From: Lachnospiraceae bacterium
GTDB lineage: Bacteria > Bacillota > Clostridia > Lachnospirales > Lachnospiraceae
Direction of reading: 5' to 3'
Assembly: GCA_016287675.1 (NCBI GenBank)
Contig: JAEFAR010000002.1
Coordinates: 121,664 to 185,663 of the forward strand
DNA: 64,000 bases
Part shown: in pieces, positions 45,102-52,472 of the stretch
Layout of the letters: every line of letters begins with the position of its first letter
Numbering within the stretch: position 1 is the first letter of the stretch
Translations under genes and position numbers: made by a program
Notes under the pieces: generated by a model
What the model was told of the DNA's origin: nothing
The model's database searches: none
The model's input: only the letters and a program-made list of their open reading frames with translations

Positions 45102-46124
45102 TTATTCCTCCCATGAATCATTGATCATTATACTCTCTTTGATTTTTTCGTTGATCTTCTGTGCTTTAAAATCCAAAGCCTGAAGAAGAGAATTTTTGAC
45201 TTCCTTGGCTGTCGCACTTCCGTGAGTCTTTAAAACGAGGCCGTTGAGCCCAAGAAGAGGTGCGCTGCCGTATTCATCGGCCATGAGTTTCTTGAGAGTC
45301 TTTTTGAGAGCCGGCTTTACAAGAAGTCCGCCGATCTTGCTCATCAGATTCTCATAAAAGCTTTGCTTGACTATGCCTATAAGGGCCTTAGTGGTACCCT
45401 CGTAGAGTTTTAAAATAACATTTCCCACAAAGGCTTCACAGACGATGACATCCGCATAACCGTTGGGGATCTCACGAGCTTCGATACTTCCGATGAAATT
45501 GATGTCTTTACATTCCTTGAGTAAAGGATAGGTCTCTTTAACAAGCTGGTTACCCTTTTCCTCTTCAAGTCCGATGTTAACGATCGCAACTCTGGGCTTT
45601 TCCACGCCTGTTGTATTTGCATAGTAGATCGATCCCATTTTTGCGAACTGAACAAGATGCGAAGATCTCGCATCAACATTGGCACCGGAATCGACAAGCA
45701 GCGAAACACCTTTTGCTGTAGGGAACATGGTTCCGATGGGAGGTCTCTCAACTCCCTTGATCCTGCCGACGATCAGCTGACCGCCCACAAGAACAGCGCC
45801 TGTGCTTCCTGCGGAAAGGAAAGCATCAGCTTCACCCTTCTTTACAAGATTGCATCCCACTACTATCGATGAATCTTTCTTTCTTCTGATGGCATTCACC
45901 GGAGCTTCATCACAGGTGATCACCTCAGTTGCATTAACAATTTCGATGTTGTCTTTTTTGCCGTCGAATTTCTGAAGTTCAGCCCTGAGTGTTTCTTCGG
46001 GTCCCACAAGTTTGACAAAGATATTGGGTTGCTGGTTAACAGCTTCAACGCAGCCCTTTACGATCTCGTAAGGTGCATTGTCTCCACCCATACCGTCAAC
46101 GGCAACTGTGACTCTTTCTTCCAT
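45102..46124 (-). CDS. plsX: Phosphate acyltransferase PlsX
   Basis: Converts acyl-ACP to acyl-phosphate, substrate for Pls[20 protein letters not shown] is the family N-terminus; [24 protein letters not shown] and [17 protein letters not shown] follow. 340 residues. GGAGG precedes the start and the upstream cheR stop is 12 nt away. Confidence 0.97.
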   Translation of the reverse strand: MEERVTVAVDGMGGDNAPYEIVKGCVEAVNQQPNIFVKLVGPEETLRAELQKFDGKKDNIEIVNATEVITCDEAPVNAIRRKKDSSIVVGCNLVKKGEADAFLSAGSTGAVLVGGQLIVGRIKGVERPPIGTMFPTAKGVSLLVDSGANVDARSSHLVQFAKMGSIYYANTTGVEKPRVAIVNIGLEEEKGNQLVKETYPLLKECKDINFIGSIEAREIPNGYADVIVCEAFVGNVILKLYEGTTKALIGIVKQSFYENLMSKIGGLLVKPALKKTLKKLMADEYGSAPLLGLNGLVLKTHGSATAKEVKNSLLQALDFKAQKINEKIKESIMINDSWEE

Positions 46125-46136
46125 ATTTCCTCCGGA

Positions 46137-46910
46137 TCACATTTTCCTGTAGAAAAATGACTTTGCAGTCGAATAATTCAAACTGTAAGATTGAATTATC
46201 TGTTCTGTGGATCCGACGAAAAGTAAACCATCCTTCTTTAAAGCAGCATTAAACTTCTTGTATATATCGGTTTTTGCTTCTTCGGTAAAATAGATCAATA
46301 CATTTCTGCAAACGATCAGATCGCAATCCGAAGGATAGGGATCCTTCAAAAGATTTGCGTTTTTAAATTCAACGCATCTCTTGATATCGTCGGAAATTTT
46401 ATAAGAGTACTCATTGACCTGAGTGAAATATTTTGCAAACAGGTCCTTGGGAACACTCTTTAAGCTCTTATCGATATAGAGCCCGGCTTTTGCTTTTTCA
46501 ATCACCTGTTTATCGATGTCTGTTGCGAGGATCTTGATCTGACTTAAAGGAAGATACTTTGAAAGCAACATAACGATGGTGTAGGGTTCATCACCCGTTG
46601 AGCAGGCCGCACTCCAGATCTTTGGAGTCCTTGTTTTCGCAAGAATGTCAGGCAGCAGCTCTTTTTCAAGGATTTCCCACTGCTCGGGGTTTCTGAAGAA
46701 TTCAGAAACGTTGATGGTGAGATAATTGACAAATTCCTCAAACAGAACTCTGTCCTTTTTGATAGCGGTTACGTATTCGGCGTAGGTGCCGAAGCCGTTT
46801 TTCATAATAAGAGAATCGATCCTTCTGCGCATCTGTTTCTCTTTATATGCACTCAAATCTATCTGGGTTAAGGCAAATATTTCTTTTTTAAACGCTTCGT
46901 AATCGTCCAT
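46137..46910 (-). CDS. cheR: CheR-type protein-glutamate methyltransferase
   Basis: S-adenosylmethionine-dependent methylation of chemoreceptor glutamates. The N-terminal helical domain is followed by NVSEFFRNPEQWE, IWSAACSTGDEPY (SAM loop), ILATDID, CRNVLIYF and LLFVGSTEQI, all CheR hallmarks. ATG 46910 (MDDYEAF) matches the family start; the frame opens earlier at GTG 46943, but the AAGGAG there sits only 1 nt from the GTG. 257 residues. It is the only chemotaxis gene in the window and lies directly before plsX, an odd place for it. Confidence 0.9.
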   Translation of the reverse strand: MDDYEAFKKEIFALTQIDLSAYKEKQMRRRIDSLIMKNGFGTYAEYVTAIKKDRVLFEEFVNYLTINVSEFFRNPEQWEILEKELLPDILAKTRTPKIWSAACSTGDEPYTIVMLLSKYLPLSQIKILATDIDKQVIEKAKAGLYIDKSLKSVPKDLFAKYFTQVNEYSYKISDDIKRCVEFKNANLLKDPYPSDCDLIVCRNVLIYFTEEAKTDIYKKFNAALKKDGLLFVGSTEQIIQSYSLNYSTAKSFFYRKM

Positions 46911-46981
46911 ATTCACCATGTGGCTGTGCAATCGTACCGCCACTCTCCTTTTCTTAGAATTGGTGTAACCGCCGTTTCTAA

Positions 46982-47035
46982 AAAACAGGAGGTGTACCGC
47001 GTTGAATCAGTACAAGATGTCACGGCGACACCTCC
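46982..47035 (-). terminator. Terminator after ispH-rpsA
   Basis: Minus strand: 8-bp stem GGAGGTGT/ACACCTCC plus an inner CGG/CCG, a loop of about 20 nt, then TGTTTTTTAG. Only about 35 nt separate it from the AAGGAG in front of cheR and no promoter is obvious there, so read-through may drive cheR-plsX-acpP. Confidence 0.75.
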
Positions 47036-47053
47036 CATAAGTCATGGATTAGA

Positions 47054-48994
47054 TTATTCTTCTTTAGCTTCTTCAGCGGTTCCTTCTGCCTCGGCAGCTT
47101 CAGTCTCTTCATCGGGCTCCTCGAGAGCTCTCATGCTGAGAGAGATCTTCTTCTCATCATAGTTGAAATCAACGATCTGAGCTGTGATCTCCTGACCGAT
47201 CTTCAATACGTCGGAAGGCTTCTCGATCCTCTTCTTGGAAATCTGTGATACATGAAGAAGAGCATCTACACCGGGAACGATCTCAATGAATGCACCGAAA
47301 TCGGTCATTCTTGCTACCTTACCGGTAATTACATTACCGATGGCGAAATCCTCATCGGCATTTGCCCAGGGATTCTGATCGGCAAACTTCATTGAAAGAG
47401 CGATCTTGTCACCGGAAATCTCCTTGATGAATGCTCTTACGTTGTCACCTGACTTGAATACCTTCTTGGGATTCTCGATCCTGCCCCAGGACATTTCGGA
47501 AATGTGAAGAAGTCCGTCAACTCCACCGATGTCAACAAATGCGCCGAAGTCTGTAACATTCTTTACAACACCTTCAACTGTGTCGCCAACCTTGATCTTG
47601 GAAAGAAGCTCTGTCTTCTTCTCTTCCTTCTTAGCGGCAACAAGCTGCTTTCTGTCACCGATGATCCTTCTTCTCTTTGTGTTGAACTCGGTAAGTACGA
47701 ATTCGATCTCCTGTCCCTTGTACTTTGAAAGATCCTTTTCAAAGGTGTCGGAAACAAGACTTGCGGGAATGAAGATCCTTGTCTCGTCGATCTCAACGAT
47801 GAGACCGCCGTTCAATACTTCGGATACGGGTGCCTTGAGAACTGTCTTGTTGTTGAATGCTTCCTCAAGAACCTTGCTGGAGCGTTCAGCAGCCAATCTC
47901 TTGTAAGATGCGATAACCTGGCCTTCACGGTCATCAACCTTAAGAATCTTTACGTTCATTGTGTCGTCAACCTTTACGCACTTTGTAAGGTCAACATTGG
48001 GAGTGTTTGTGTACTCTGCGCGGGAAACGGTAGCGTCAGACTTGTAACCGATGTTCAAGATGATTTCGTCTTCTTTAACACTGATGACTTTGCCTTCAAC
48101 AACCTGACCGGTATGTACTGTCTTAAAAGACTCCTCCATTAATTGTTCAAAACTTTCTTCCATAACAGTAAGAACCTCCTTGATGATTTTGTTTGGGGTC
48201 GATGCCCCGGCAGTAATACCTACGCAGCAGAAAGATTTAAATTGCTTTAAATCCAGGTCAATAAGTTTCTGTATAAAGTAAGTACTAGCGCACTGCTGTT
48301 TGCATATTTCAAACAGTTTACGTGTGTTAGAACTGTTTGTCCCTCCGATTACGATCATAGCATCATGTGTTTTGGCCATCTCACACGCTTCATCCTGACG
48401 TTCCTCGGTAGCACAACAAATTGTGTTCATAACATTTATATAATATACGTTCTTTTTCAAAATTTCAACTATTTCTTTAAATTTCTTGGTGTTAAATGTA
48501 GTTTGTGAAACAAGGATATATTCTTTGTTTTCATCACCTTTGAAATTTAAAGCCTCATCCCTGTCGGCGATAATTGTCGCTTTATAGTCACACCATGCTG
48601 TGATCGCCTTAACTTCAGGGTGTTGGGCATCTCCGACCACGATAATGCCCTTACCTTTTTCAGACTCTTCGGAAACTATCTTATGAATTTTTTTTACAAA
48701 AGGACAAGTGGCATCCACTATCCTGTGTCCCGTTTTCTTAAGAGCCTCCTCTTCCTGTTTTGAAATTCCGTGAGAACGGATAATTATACATCCTTTTTCT
48801 TTTTGAGCGGCTTCCTCCGGAGAATTTACTATCTCCACTCCTTTTTGGGCCAGTTCTTCGATCACACCCTCATTATGGATTATGGGCCCGTAGGTGTAGA
48901 CTCTTCCGCCTGCTTCGGCCTCTTTGTAGACCATATCCACGGCCCTTTTTACTCCAAAGCAGAAGCCGGCTGTTTTTGCAACATCAATCTTCAT
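47054..48994 (-). CDS. IspH (HMBPP reductase) fused to ribosomal protein S1
   Basis: A single 646-residue frame. Residues 1-280 are IspH, the last step of the MEP pathway, with iron-sulfur cysteines C12 (AGFCFGVKRAVD), C97 (DATCPFV) and C193 (NTICC) and the substrate motif IRSHG. Residues about 296-630 hold four S1 repeats (for example GVVKNVTDFGAFVDIGGVDG and GKVARMTDFGAFIEIVPGVD), then an acidic tail. The fusion is known from Clostridia. It starts directly after the cmk stop codon. Its upstream MEP enzymes Dxr and IspG are encoded at 26-30 kb. Confidence 0.96.
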   Translation of the reverse strand: MKIDVAKTAGFCFGVKRAVDMVYKEAEAGGRVYTYGPIIHNEGVIEELAQKGVEIVNSPEEAAQKEKGCIIIRSHGISKQEEEALKKTGHRIVDATCPFVKKIHKIVSEESEKGKGIIVVGDAQHPEVKAITAWCDYKATIIADRDEALNFKGDENKEYILVSQTTFNTKKFKEIVEILKKNVYYINVMNTICCATEERQDEACEMAKTHDAMIVIGGTNSSNTRKLFEICKQQCASTYFIQKLIDLDLKQFKSFCCVGITAGASTPNKIIKEVLTVMEESFEQLMEESFKTVHTGQVVEGKVISVKEDEIILNIGYKSDATVSRAEYTNTPNVDLTKCVKVDDTMNVKILKVDDREGQVIASYKRLAAERSSKVLEEAFNNKTVLKAPVSEVLNGGLIVEIDETRIFIPASLVSDTFEKDLSKYKGQEIEFVLTEFNTKRRRIIGDRKQLVAAKKEEKKTELLSKIKVGDTVEGVVKNVTDFGAFVDIGGVDGLLHISEMSWGRIENPKKVFKSGDNVRAFIKEISGDKIALSMKFADQNPWANADEDFAIGNVITGKVARMTDFGAFIEIVPGVDALLHVSQISKKRIEKPSDVLKIGQEITAQIVDFNYDEKKISLSMRALEEPDEETEAAEAEGTAEEAKEE

Positions 48995-49663
48995 TTAAAG
49001 TCCTTTGCTCTCCGCGATCTCAAGGATCTTCCCGACAACCTCTTCCACCGTAAGTTCCGTGGTATCCACTTCTATGGCATCATCGGCTTTTTTTAACGGA
49101 GAATTATCTCTGTGAGTGTCCCTGTAATCTCTCTCAATGATCTCTTCTCTGAGTTTGGCCTTATCGCAGTCGATACCCTTGGCTTTTAACTCTTCAAACC
49201 TTCTTTCGGTCCTTACATCCACGGAAGCTGTGAGAAAGATCTTTACCATGGCATCGGGCAGGACAACGGTTCCGATGTCGCGACCGTCCATTACCACGGA
49301 TCTCTTTTTAGCCAGCTGCTGCTGAAGGCTCACCATCTTTTTTCTGACAGCTGCATTTGTGGATACACCTGAAGCCATGTTACCGACTTCGGGAGTCCTG
49401 ATCATGGAATTTACGTTTTCACCGTTTAAAAGAACGATCTGTTCCCCGTTCTCGTAAACTATGCTTACATCGATTTCATCGATCATCCCTTCGATCTTTG
49501 CCGTGTCATCGGGATCTACCCCGTTGTTCATGTAATATAGTCCCATGGCACGGTACATGGCTCCTGTATCAACGTAAATAAAACCTTTTTTCTTTGCGAT
49601 GTTTTTGGCTATCGTGCTCTTTCCCGCACCTGCGGGTCCGTCTATAGCAATAGATCTGATCAT
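48995..49663 (-). CDS. cmk: Cytidylate kinase
   Basis: Phosphorylates CMP and dCMP. IAIDGPAGAGKSTIAKNIA is the P-loop, YVDTGAMYRAMG and VVMDGRDIGTVVLPDA follow. The ATG at 49663 (MIRSIAIDGPAG) has AGGGAG 5 nt upstream; 222 residues. It starts 1 nt after the stop of the HI0933-type gene and is directly followed by ispH-rpsA, matching the widespread cmk-rpsA linkage. Confidence 0.96.
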   Translation of the reverse strand: MIRSIAIDGPAGAGKSTIAKNIAKKKGFIYVDTGAMYRAMGLYYMNNGVDPDDTAKIEGMIDEIDVSIVYENGEQIVLLNGENVNSMIRTPEVGNMASGVSTNAAVRKKMVSLQQQLAKKRSVVMDGRDIGTVVLPDAMVKIFLTASVDVRTERRFEELKAKGIDCDKAKLREEIIERDYRDTHRDNSPLKKADDAIEVDTTELTVEEVVGKILEIAESKGL

Positions 49664-49664
49664 T

Positions 49665-50927
49665 TTATCTCCCTTCCTTGTGAGCGGCCGCATACCCGGC
49701 AGCATAACCCGTTGACCATGCGATCTGAAGATTAAATCCTCCCGTCATGGCATCAAGGTCCAAAACTTCCCCTGCAAAATACAGTCCTTCCCGGAGCTTT
49801 GACTCCATTGTCTTTGGATTTATCTCCTTCACGCTGACTCCGCCCTTTGTGATGATGGCCTCATTAAAATCCCTTAACCCCGACACATTGATCTCAAGAT
49901 GTTTTAGAAGCTCCGCAAGCTTTTGCCGCTCTTCCCTTGTTATGGAATTTACCTTTTTGTCCGGGTCCGTTCCGGAAAGCTCTACTATCACCGGGATCAG
50001 GCTTTGAGGAAGGAGCGAATCCAGGGAATTTCTGAAGGATCTGTTAAGTTCACCGGAAAAATCTTTTAAGAGTCTGGCATTAAGCTCTTCCACACTCATT
50101 CCCGGTTTAAGATCGATGAAGATCTTACCCGGATCCTTCTTTTTGGCAATGGCTTCCGCGATCAGTGAACTTGCTGACAAGACAAGAGGTCCGCTGATCC
50201 CGTAATGTGTAAAAAGCATCTCTCCCAGTTCCGAATAGATCTTTTTACCCTTTTCATTTTCAAGAGTAAGAGTGACATTCTTTAAAGACAGGCCCTGGAG
50301 CTTTTCGGGAAAATCCTCTTCGGTTTCGATCCCGACAAGAGACGGGACCAGGGGTGTGACACTGTGCCCCGCTTCTTTTGCAAACCTGTAACCGTCTCCG
50401 GTAGACCCGGTACTTGCATATGATATACCGCCGGTTGCAATGATGACAGAGTCACACTGTTCGACTGCTGTCTTTGAAGAATGATCTTCAAGAGTAACAA
50501 AACATCTGTTATCCTTAAACTCAAAAGATCTGACCACAGTGTTCAGCCTGACCCGGATGTTTAATCTTTCGATCTCATCCTTAAGAGCTTTGATGACATC
50601 CGAAGATTTGTCAGACTCGGGGAATACTCGTTTTCCTCTCTCGATCTTAAGCCGCAGTCCCAGCTTTTCAAAAAAGTCCATGAGAGCTGCGTTGTCAAAG
50701 CTTTCAAAAGCGCTGTATAAAAATCTGCCGTTGGAAGTGACATTATTAAAAAGCTCTGCACGTTCACAGGCGTTGGTGACATTACATCTTCCTTTGCCCG
50801 TAATGAAGAGCTTTTTTCCAAGTTTTTCATTTTTTTCGACGAGAAGGACCGATGCCCCTTCCCTTGCTGCAATGATCGCAGCCATCATGCCGGCAGCACC
50901 GCCGCCGACGATAAGGATCTTGTTCAT
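49665..50927 (-). CDS. HI0933-family NAD(P)/FAD-dependent oxidoreductase
   Basis: Flavoprotein of the HI0933/YhiN/BaiN type. ILIVGGGAAGMMAAIIAARE is the FAD Rossmann loop, GKKLFITGKGRCNVTN is diagnostic of the family, and AGEVLDLDAMTGGFNLQIAW is the C-terminal FAD contact. 420 residues. The biological substrate is not established. Its leader is the palindromic repeat region 50942-51196; the ribosome binding site is weak. Confidence 0.94.
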   Translation of the reverse strand: MNKILIVGGGAAGMMAAIIAAREGASVLLVEKNEKLGKKLFITGKGRCNVTNACERAELFNNVTSNGRFLYSAFESFDNAALMDFFEKLGLRLKIERGKRVFPESDKSSDVIKALKDEIERLNIRVRLNTVVRSFEFKDNRCFVTLEDHSSKTAVEQCDSVIIATGGISYASTGSTGDGYRFAKEAGHSVTPLVPSLVGIETEEDFPEKLQGLSLKNVTLTLENEKGKKIYSELGEMLFTHYGISGPLVLSASSLIAEAIAKKKDPGKIFIDLKPGMSVEELNARLLKDFSGELNRSFRNSLDSLLPQSLIPVIVELSGTDPDKKVNSITREERQKLAELLKHLEINVSGLRDFNEAIITKGGVSVKEINPKTMESKLREGLYFAGEVLDLDAMTGGFNLQIAWSTGYAAGYAAAHKEGR

Positions 50928-50941
50928 TGATATGTTCCGTT

Positions 50942-50993
50942 ACCGCAGGTTTTACTTCGTAAAACCGCTTATTACTCGTTGAATTCTTGGCGT
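50942..50993. repeat. 52-bp direct repeat, copy 1
   Basis: Identical to 51071-51122. Contains the hairpin GGTTTTAC-TTC-GTAAAACC (50948-50966). Ends 15 bp before the flavoprotein start codon at 50927. Confidence 0.95.
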
Positions 50994-51070
50994 CCCATAA
51001 AACGTTAAGATAACACACGGATTGCTGCGCTTCTTCGAAGCTCCCGCAATCCGACAAATTCAACTCGTAA

Positions 51071-51122
51071 ACCGCAGGTTTTACTTCGTAAAACCGCTTA
51101 TTACTCGTTGAATTCTTGGCGT
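51071..51122. repeat. 52-bp direct repeat, copy 2
   Basis: Identical to 50942-50993 at every base. The period of 129 bp is exactly 43 codons, so both copies are read in the same frame. Confidence 0.95.
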
Positions 51123-51183
51123 TGACAACATCATAAAGCATTCTTTCAAACTTCGTTTGAAAATGCTTTATGATGTTGTCAAC
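51121..51183. repeat. Long near-perfect hairpin
   Basis: 22 bp of perfect pairing (51121-51142 with 51162-51183), a 2-nt bulge, 7 more pairs (51145-51151 with 51155-51161) and a 3-nt TTC loop. No T-run on either side, so not a terminator. An RNA of it would be an obvious RNase III substrate. Confidence 0.95.
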
Positions 51184-51202
51184 TTGTTATCTTAACAAAA
51201 GC

Positions 51203-51229
51203 AAAACAGGAATGCAAGATTCCTGTTTT
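51203..51229 (-). terminator. Terminator after the GerMN gene
   Basis: Minus strand: 11-bp perfect stem AAAACAGGAAT/ATTCCTGTTTT with a 5-nt loop, then GCTTTTG. A weak promoter for the flavoprotein gene may start in its loop: TTGCAT, 17 bp, TAAGAT, with the -10 inside the inverted end at 51186-51196. Confidence 0.85.
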
Positions 51230-51251
51230 TAAAGTTTGATTTATTTACTGT

Positions 51252-51815
51252 TTATTTTATCATGTATGCTTCATCAATCCCGAAGCTGAAATTGGAAGAA
51301 ACATACTCTTTTCCGTCTATTCTGAAAACAACCGCGGTACAGCTTTCGTAGTTCTCTATGATGCTCTGGGCGATGCAGTCAAGGATGGATGCCTCATAGT
51401 TGGGAGAACCTGCTCCGGGAGTTCCGTCCGCCGCAAAATCCACAATGGCTGTGGTCTTTTCAAAACGGGCGTTGGACACTTTTACCGAGAAGGATTCATC
51501 CTCCAGAGCAACGGAGATCTTCTTAACAAGATCGTACAAAGTGATCTTTCCCGTATCTATCATCACGGGTATCGCAACTTTTTCAAAGTTTTCGGAATTT
51601 AAACTGTAAATGATAATGTCATTCTTGGGTTCGGGGATCTCCGAGATCGTAGGGGAAACCGTAGGTGCTGTTGTGGGAGTTTCGATCGGTGGATAGTCGG
51701 TGGGAGCAAAGGTGGGGGTCGGCGTTACGATCTTTTTTTCGTTTTCTATCAAACAGCCTGCCAGGCAGACCACCAACAATATTCCAATTGCAGAAAGAAA
51801 TATGATCTTTTTCAA
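51252..51815 (-). CDS. GerMN-domain lipoprotein
   Basis: A 187-residue exported lipoprotein. The signal peptide MKKIIFLSAIGILLVVCLAGC ends in an LAGC lipobox (lipid-anchored Cys21); a Thr/Pro-rich spacer follows (about residues 32-68), then a GerMN (Sporulation/spore germination) domain. The start is a TTG with GGAGG 7 nt upstream. GerMN domains occur in GerM and other envelope proteins; the exact role here is unknown. It has an operator-like palindrome upstream (51869-51886) and a strong terminator. Confidence 0.88.
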   Translation of the reverse strand: MKKIIFLSAIGILLVVCLAGCLIENEKKIVTPTPTFAPTDYPPIETPTTAPTVSPTISEIPEPKNDIIIYSLNSENFEKVAIPVMIDTGKITLYDLVKKISVALEDESFSVKVSNARFEKTTAIVDFAADGTPGAGSPNYEASILDCIAQSIIENYESCTAVVFRIDGKEYVSSNFSFGIDEAYMIK

Positions 51816-51868
51816 AACAACAACGCCTCCACTGACAAAAATCGAAATCCACCCTTGATTTTAGGTGG

Positions 51869-51886
51869 TTATTTTGTCAAAAATAA
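51869..51886. promoter_or_regulatory. Operator-like palindrome before the GerMN gene
   Basis: TTATTTT-GTCA-AAAATAA, 7-bp perfect arms, in the 108-bp gap between pgsA and the GerMN gene. A second TTTTTGACA lies 22 bp upstream on the minus strand. Possible repressor site; no regulator is known. Confidence 0.4.
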
Positions 51887-51923
51887 GGCAAAACCCTGTC
51901 AAAAACAAGACATTCGGCGTTTT

Positions 51924-52457
51924 TTATTTCTCTTCTTTCAAAACTTCCCTGTTTTTATAAATATAATCTGCCAGGGAGATCACTGTAAGAGCTACGGAAG
52001 CCCAGATCAGCACCTGTTCAAGAATGAAAAACCACTGCAGATCGAGATGTATCATCAAAGTTATGGCCATGATCATCTGGACCGTTGTTTTTACCTTGCC
52101 CCACATTCCGGCTGCTATGACTATGCCTTTATCGGAAGCAACGAGACGAAAGCCCGAAACGATGAACTCTCTGGCAACTATTATGATGAGAGCTATGACA
52201 TTAAGTCTTCCGTCAGCCGTGAAAAGAATCAGGGCCGTAATGACCAGCATTTTGTCCGCCAGGGGATCCATGAACTTTCCGAAGGTTGTTACAAGGCCGT
52301 ACTTTCTCGCGATCTTTCCGTCGGCAAGATCGGTAAGACATGCAACTATATAGATCACAAGCGCAATGTATTCGGAATGGATCTCAAAGAAAAATACAAA
52401 AAACGGTATGAGAAGGATCCTTAAAATTGTAAGTTTATTAGGTAAATTCATTTTCAT
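51924..52457 (-). CDS. pgsA: CDP-diacylglycerol-glycerol-3-phosphate 3-phosphatidyltransferase
   Basis: First step of phosphatidylglycerol synthesis from CDP-diacylglycerol (CdsA) and glycerol 3-phosphate (GpsA). The CDP-alcohol phosphotransferase motif spans DLADGKIARKYGLVTTFGKF and the following MDPLADK (pattern DGx2ARx8Gx3Dx3D). About five hydrophobic segments; 177 residues. GGGGGA precedes the first of two nearby ATG codons. It follows rimO by 15 nt, a frequent pairing. Confidence 0.97.
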   Translation of the reverse strand: MKMNLPNKLTILRILLIPFFVFFFEIHSEYIALVIYIVACLTDLADGKIARKYGLVTTFGKFMDPLADKMLVITALILFTADGRLNVIALIIIVAREFIVSGFRLVASDKGIVIAAGMWGKVKTTVQMIMAITLMIHLDLQWFFILEQVLIWASVALTVISLADYIYKNREVLKEEK

Positions 52458-52472
52458 AGAAATGTTCCCCCT

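Larger units (their letters stand above)
50942..51196. repeat. Composite palindromic repeat region
   Basis: The 324-bp gap between the flavoprotein gene and the GerMN gene holds two identical 52-bp direct repeats 129 bp apart, a hairpin at 51018-51053 (CGGATTGC/GCAATCCG with inner GCTTC/GAAGC), a long hairpin at 51121-51183, and 11-bp inverted ends GTTAAGATAAC (51004-51014) and GTTATCTTAAC (51186-51196). No transposase. The minus strand is open for more than 110 codons. It appears to be a small palindromic element, one part of it duplicated. I cannot name a known family. Confidence 0.85.

Noticed and set aside
50942..51122. CRISPR-like direct repeats
   Set aside because: Only two copies, 52 bp long, with a 77-bp gap that is itself palindromic; no cas genes nearby.
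51121..51183. Intrinsic terminator
   Set aside because: Very strong stem but no T-run on either strand; the real terminator for the GerMN gene is at 51203-51229.
51855..52424. Plus-strand open frame of 189 codons
   Set aside because: Antisense to pgsA, which has full family motifs; the plus frame is His/Cys-rich and resembles nothing.
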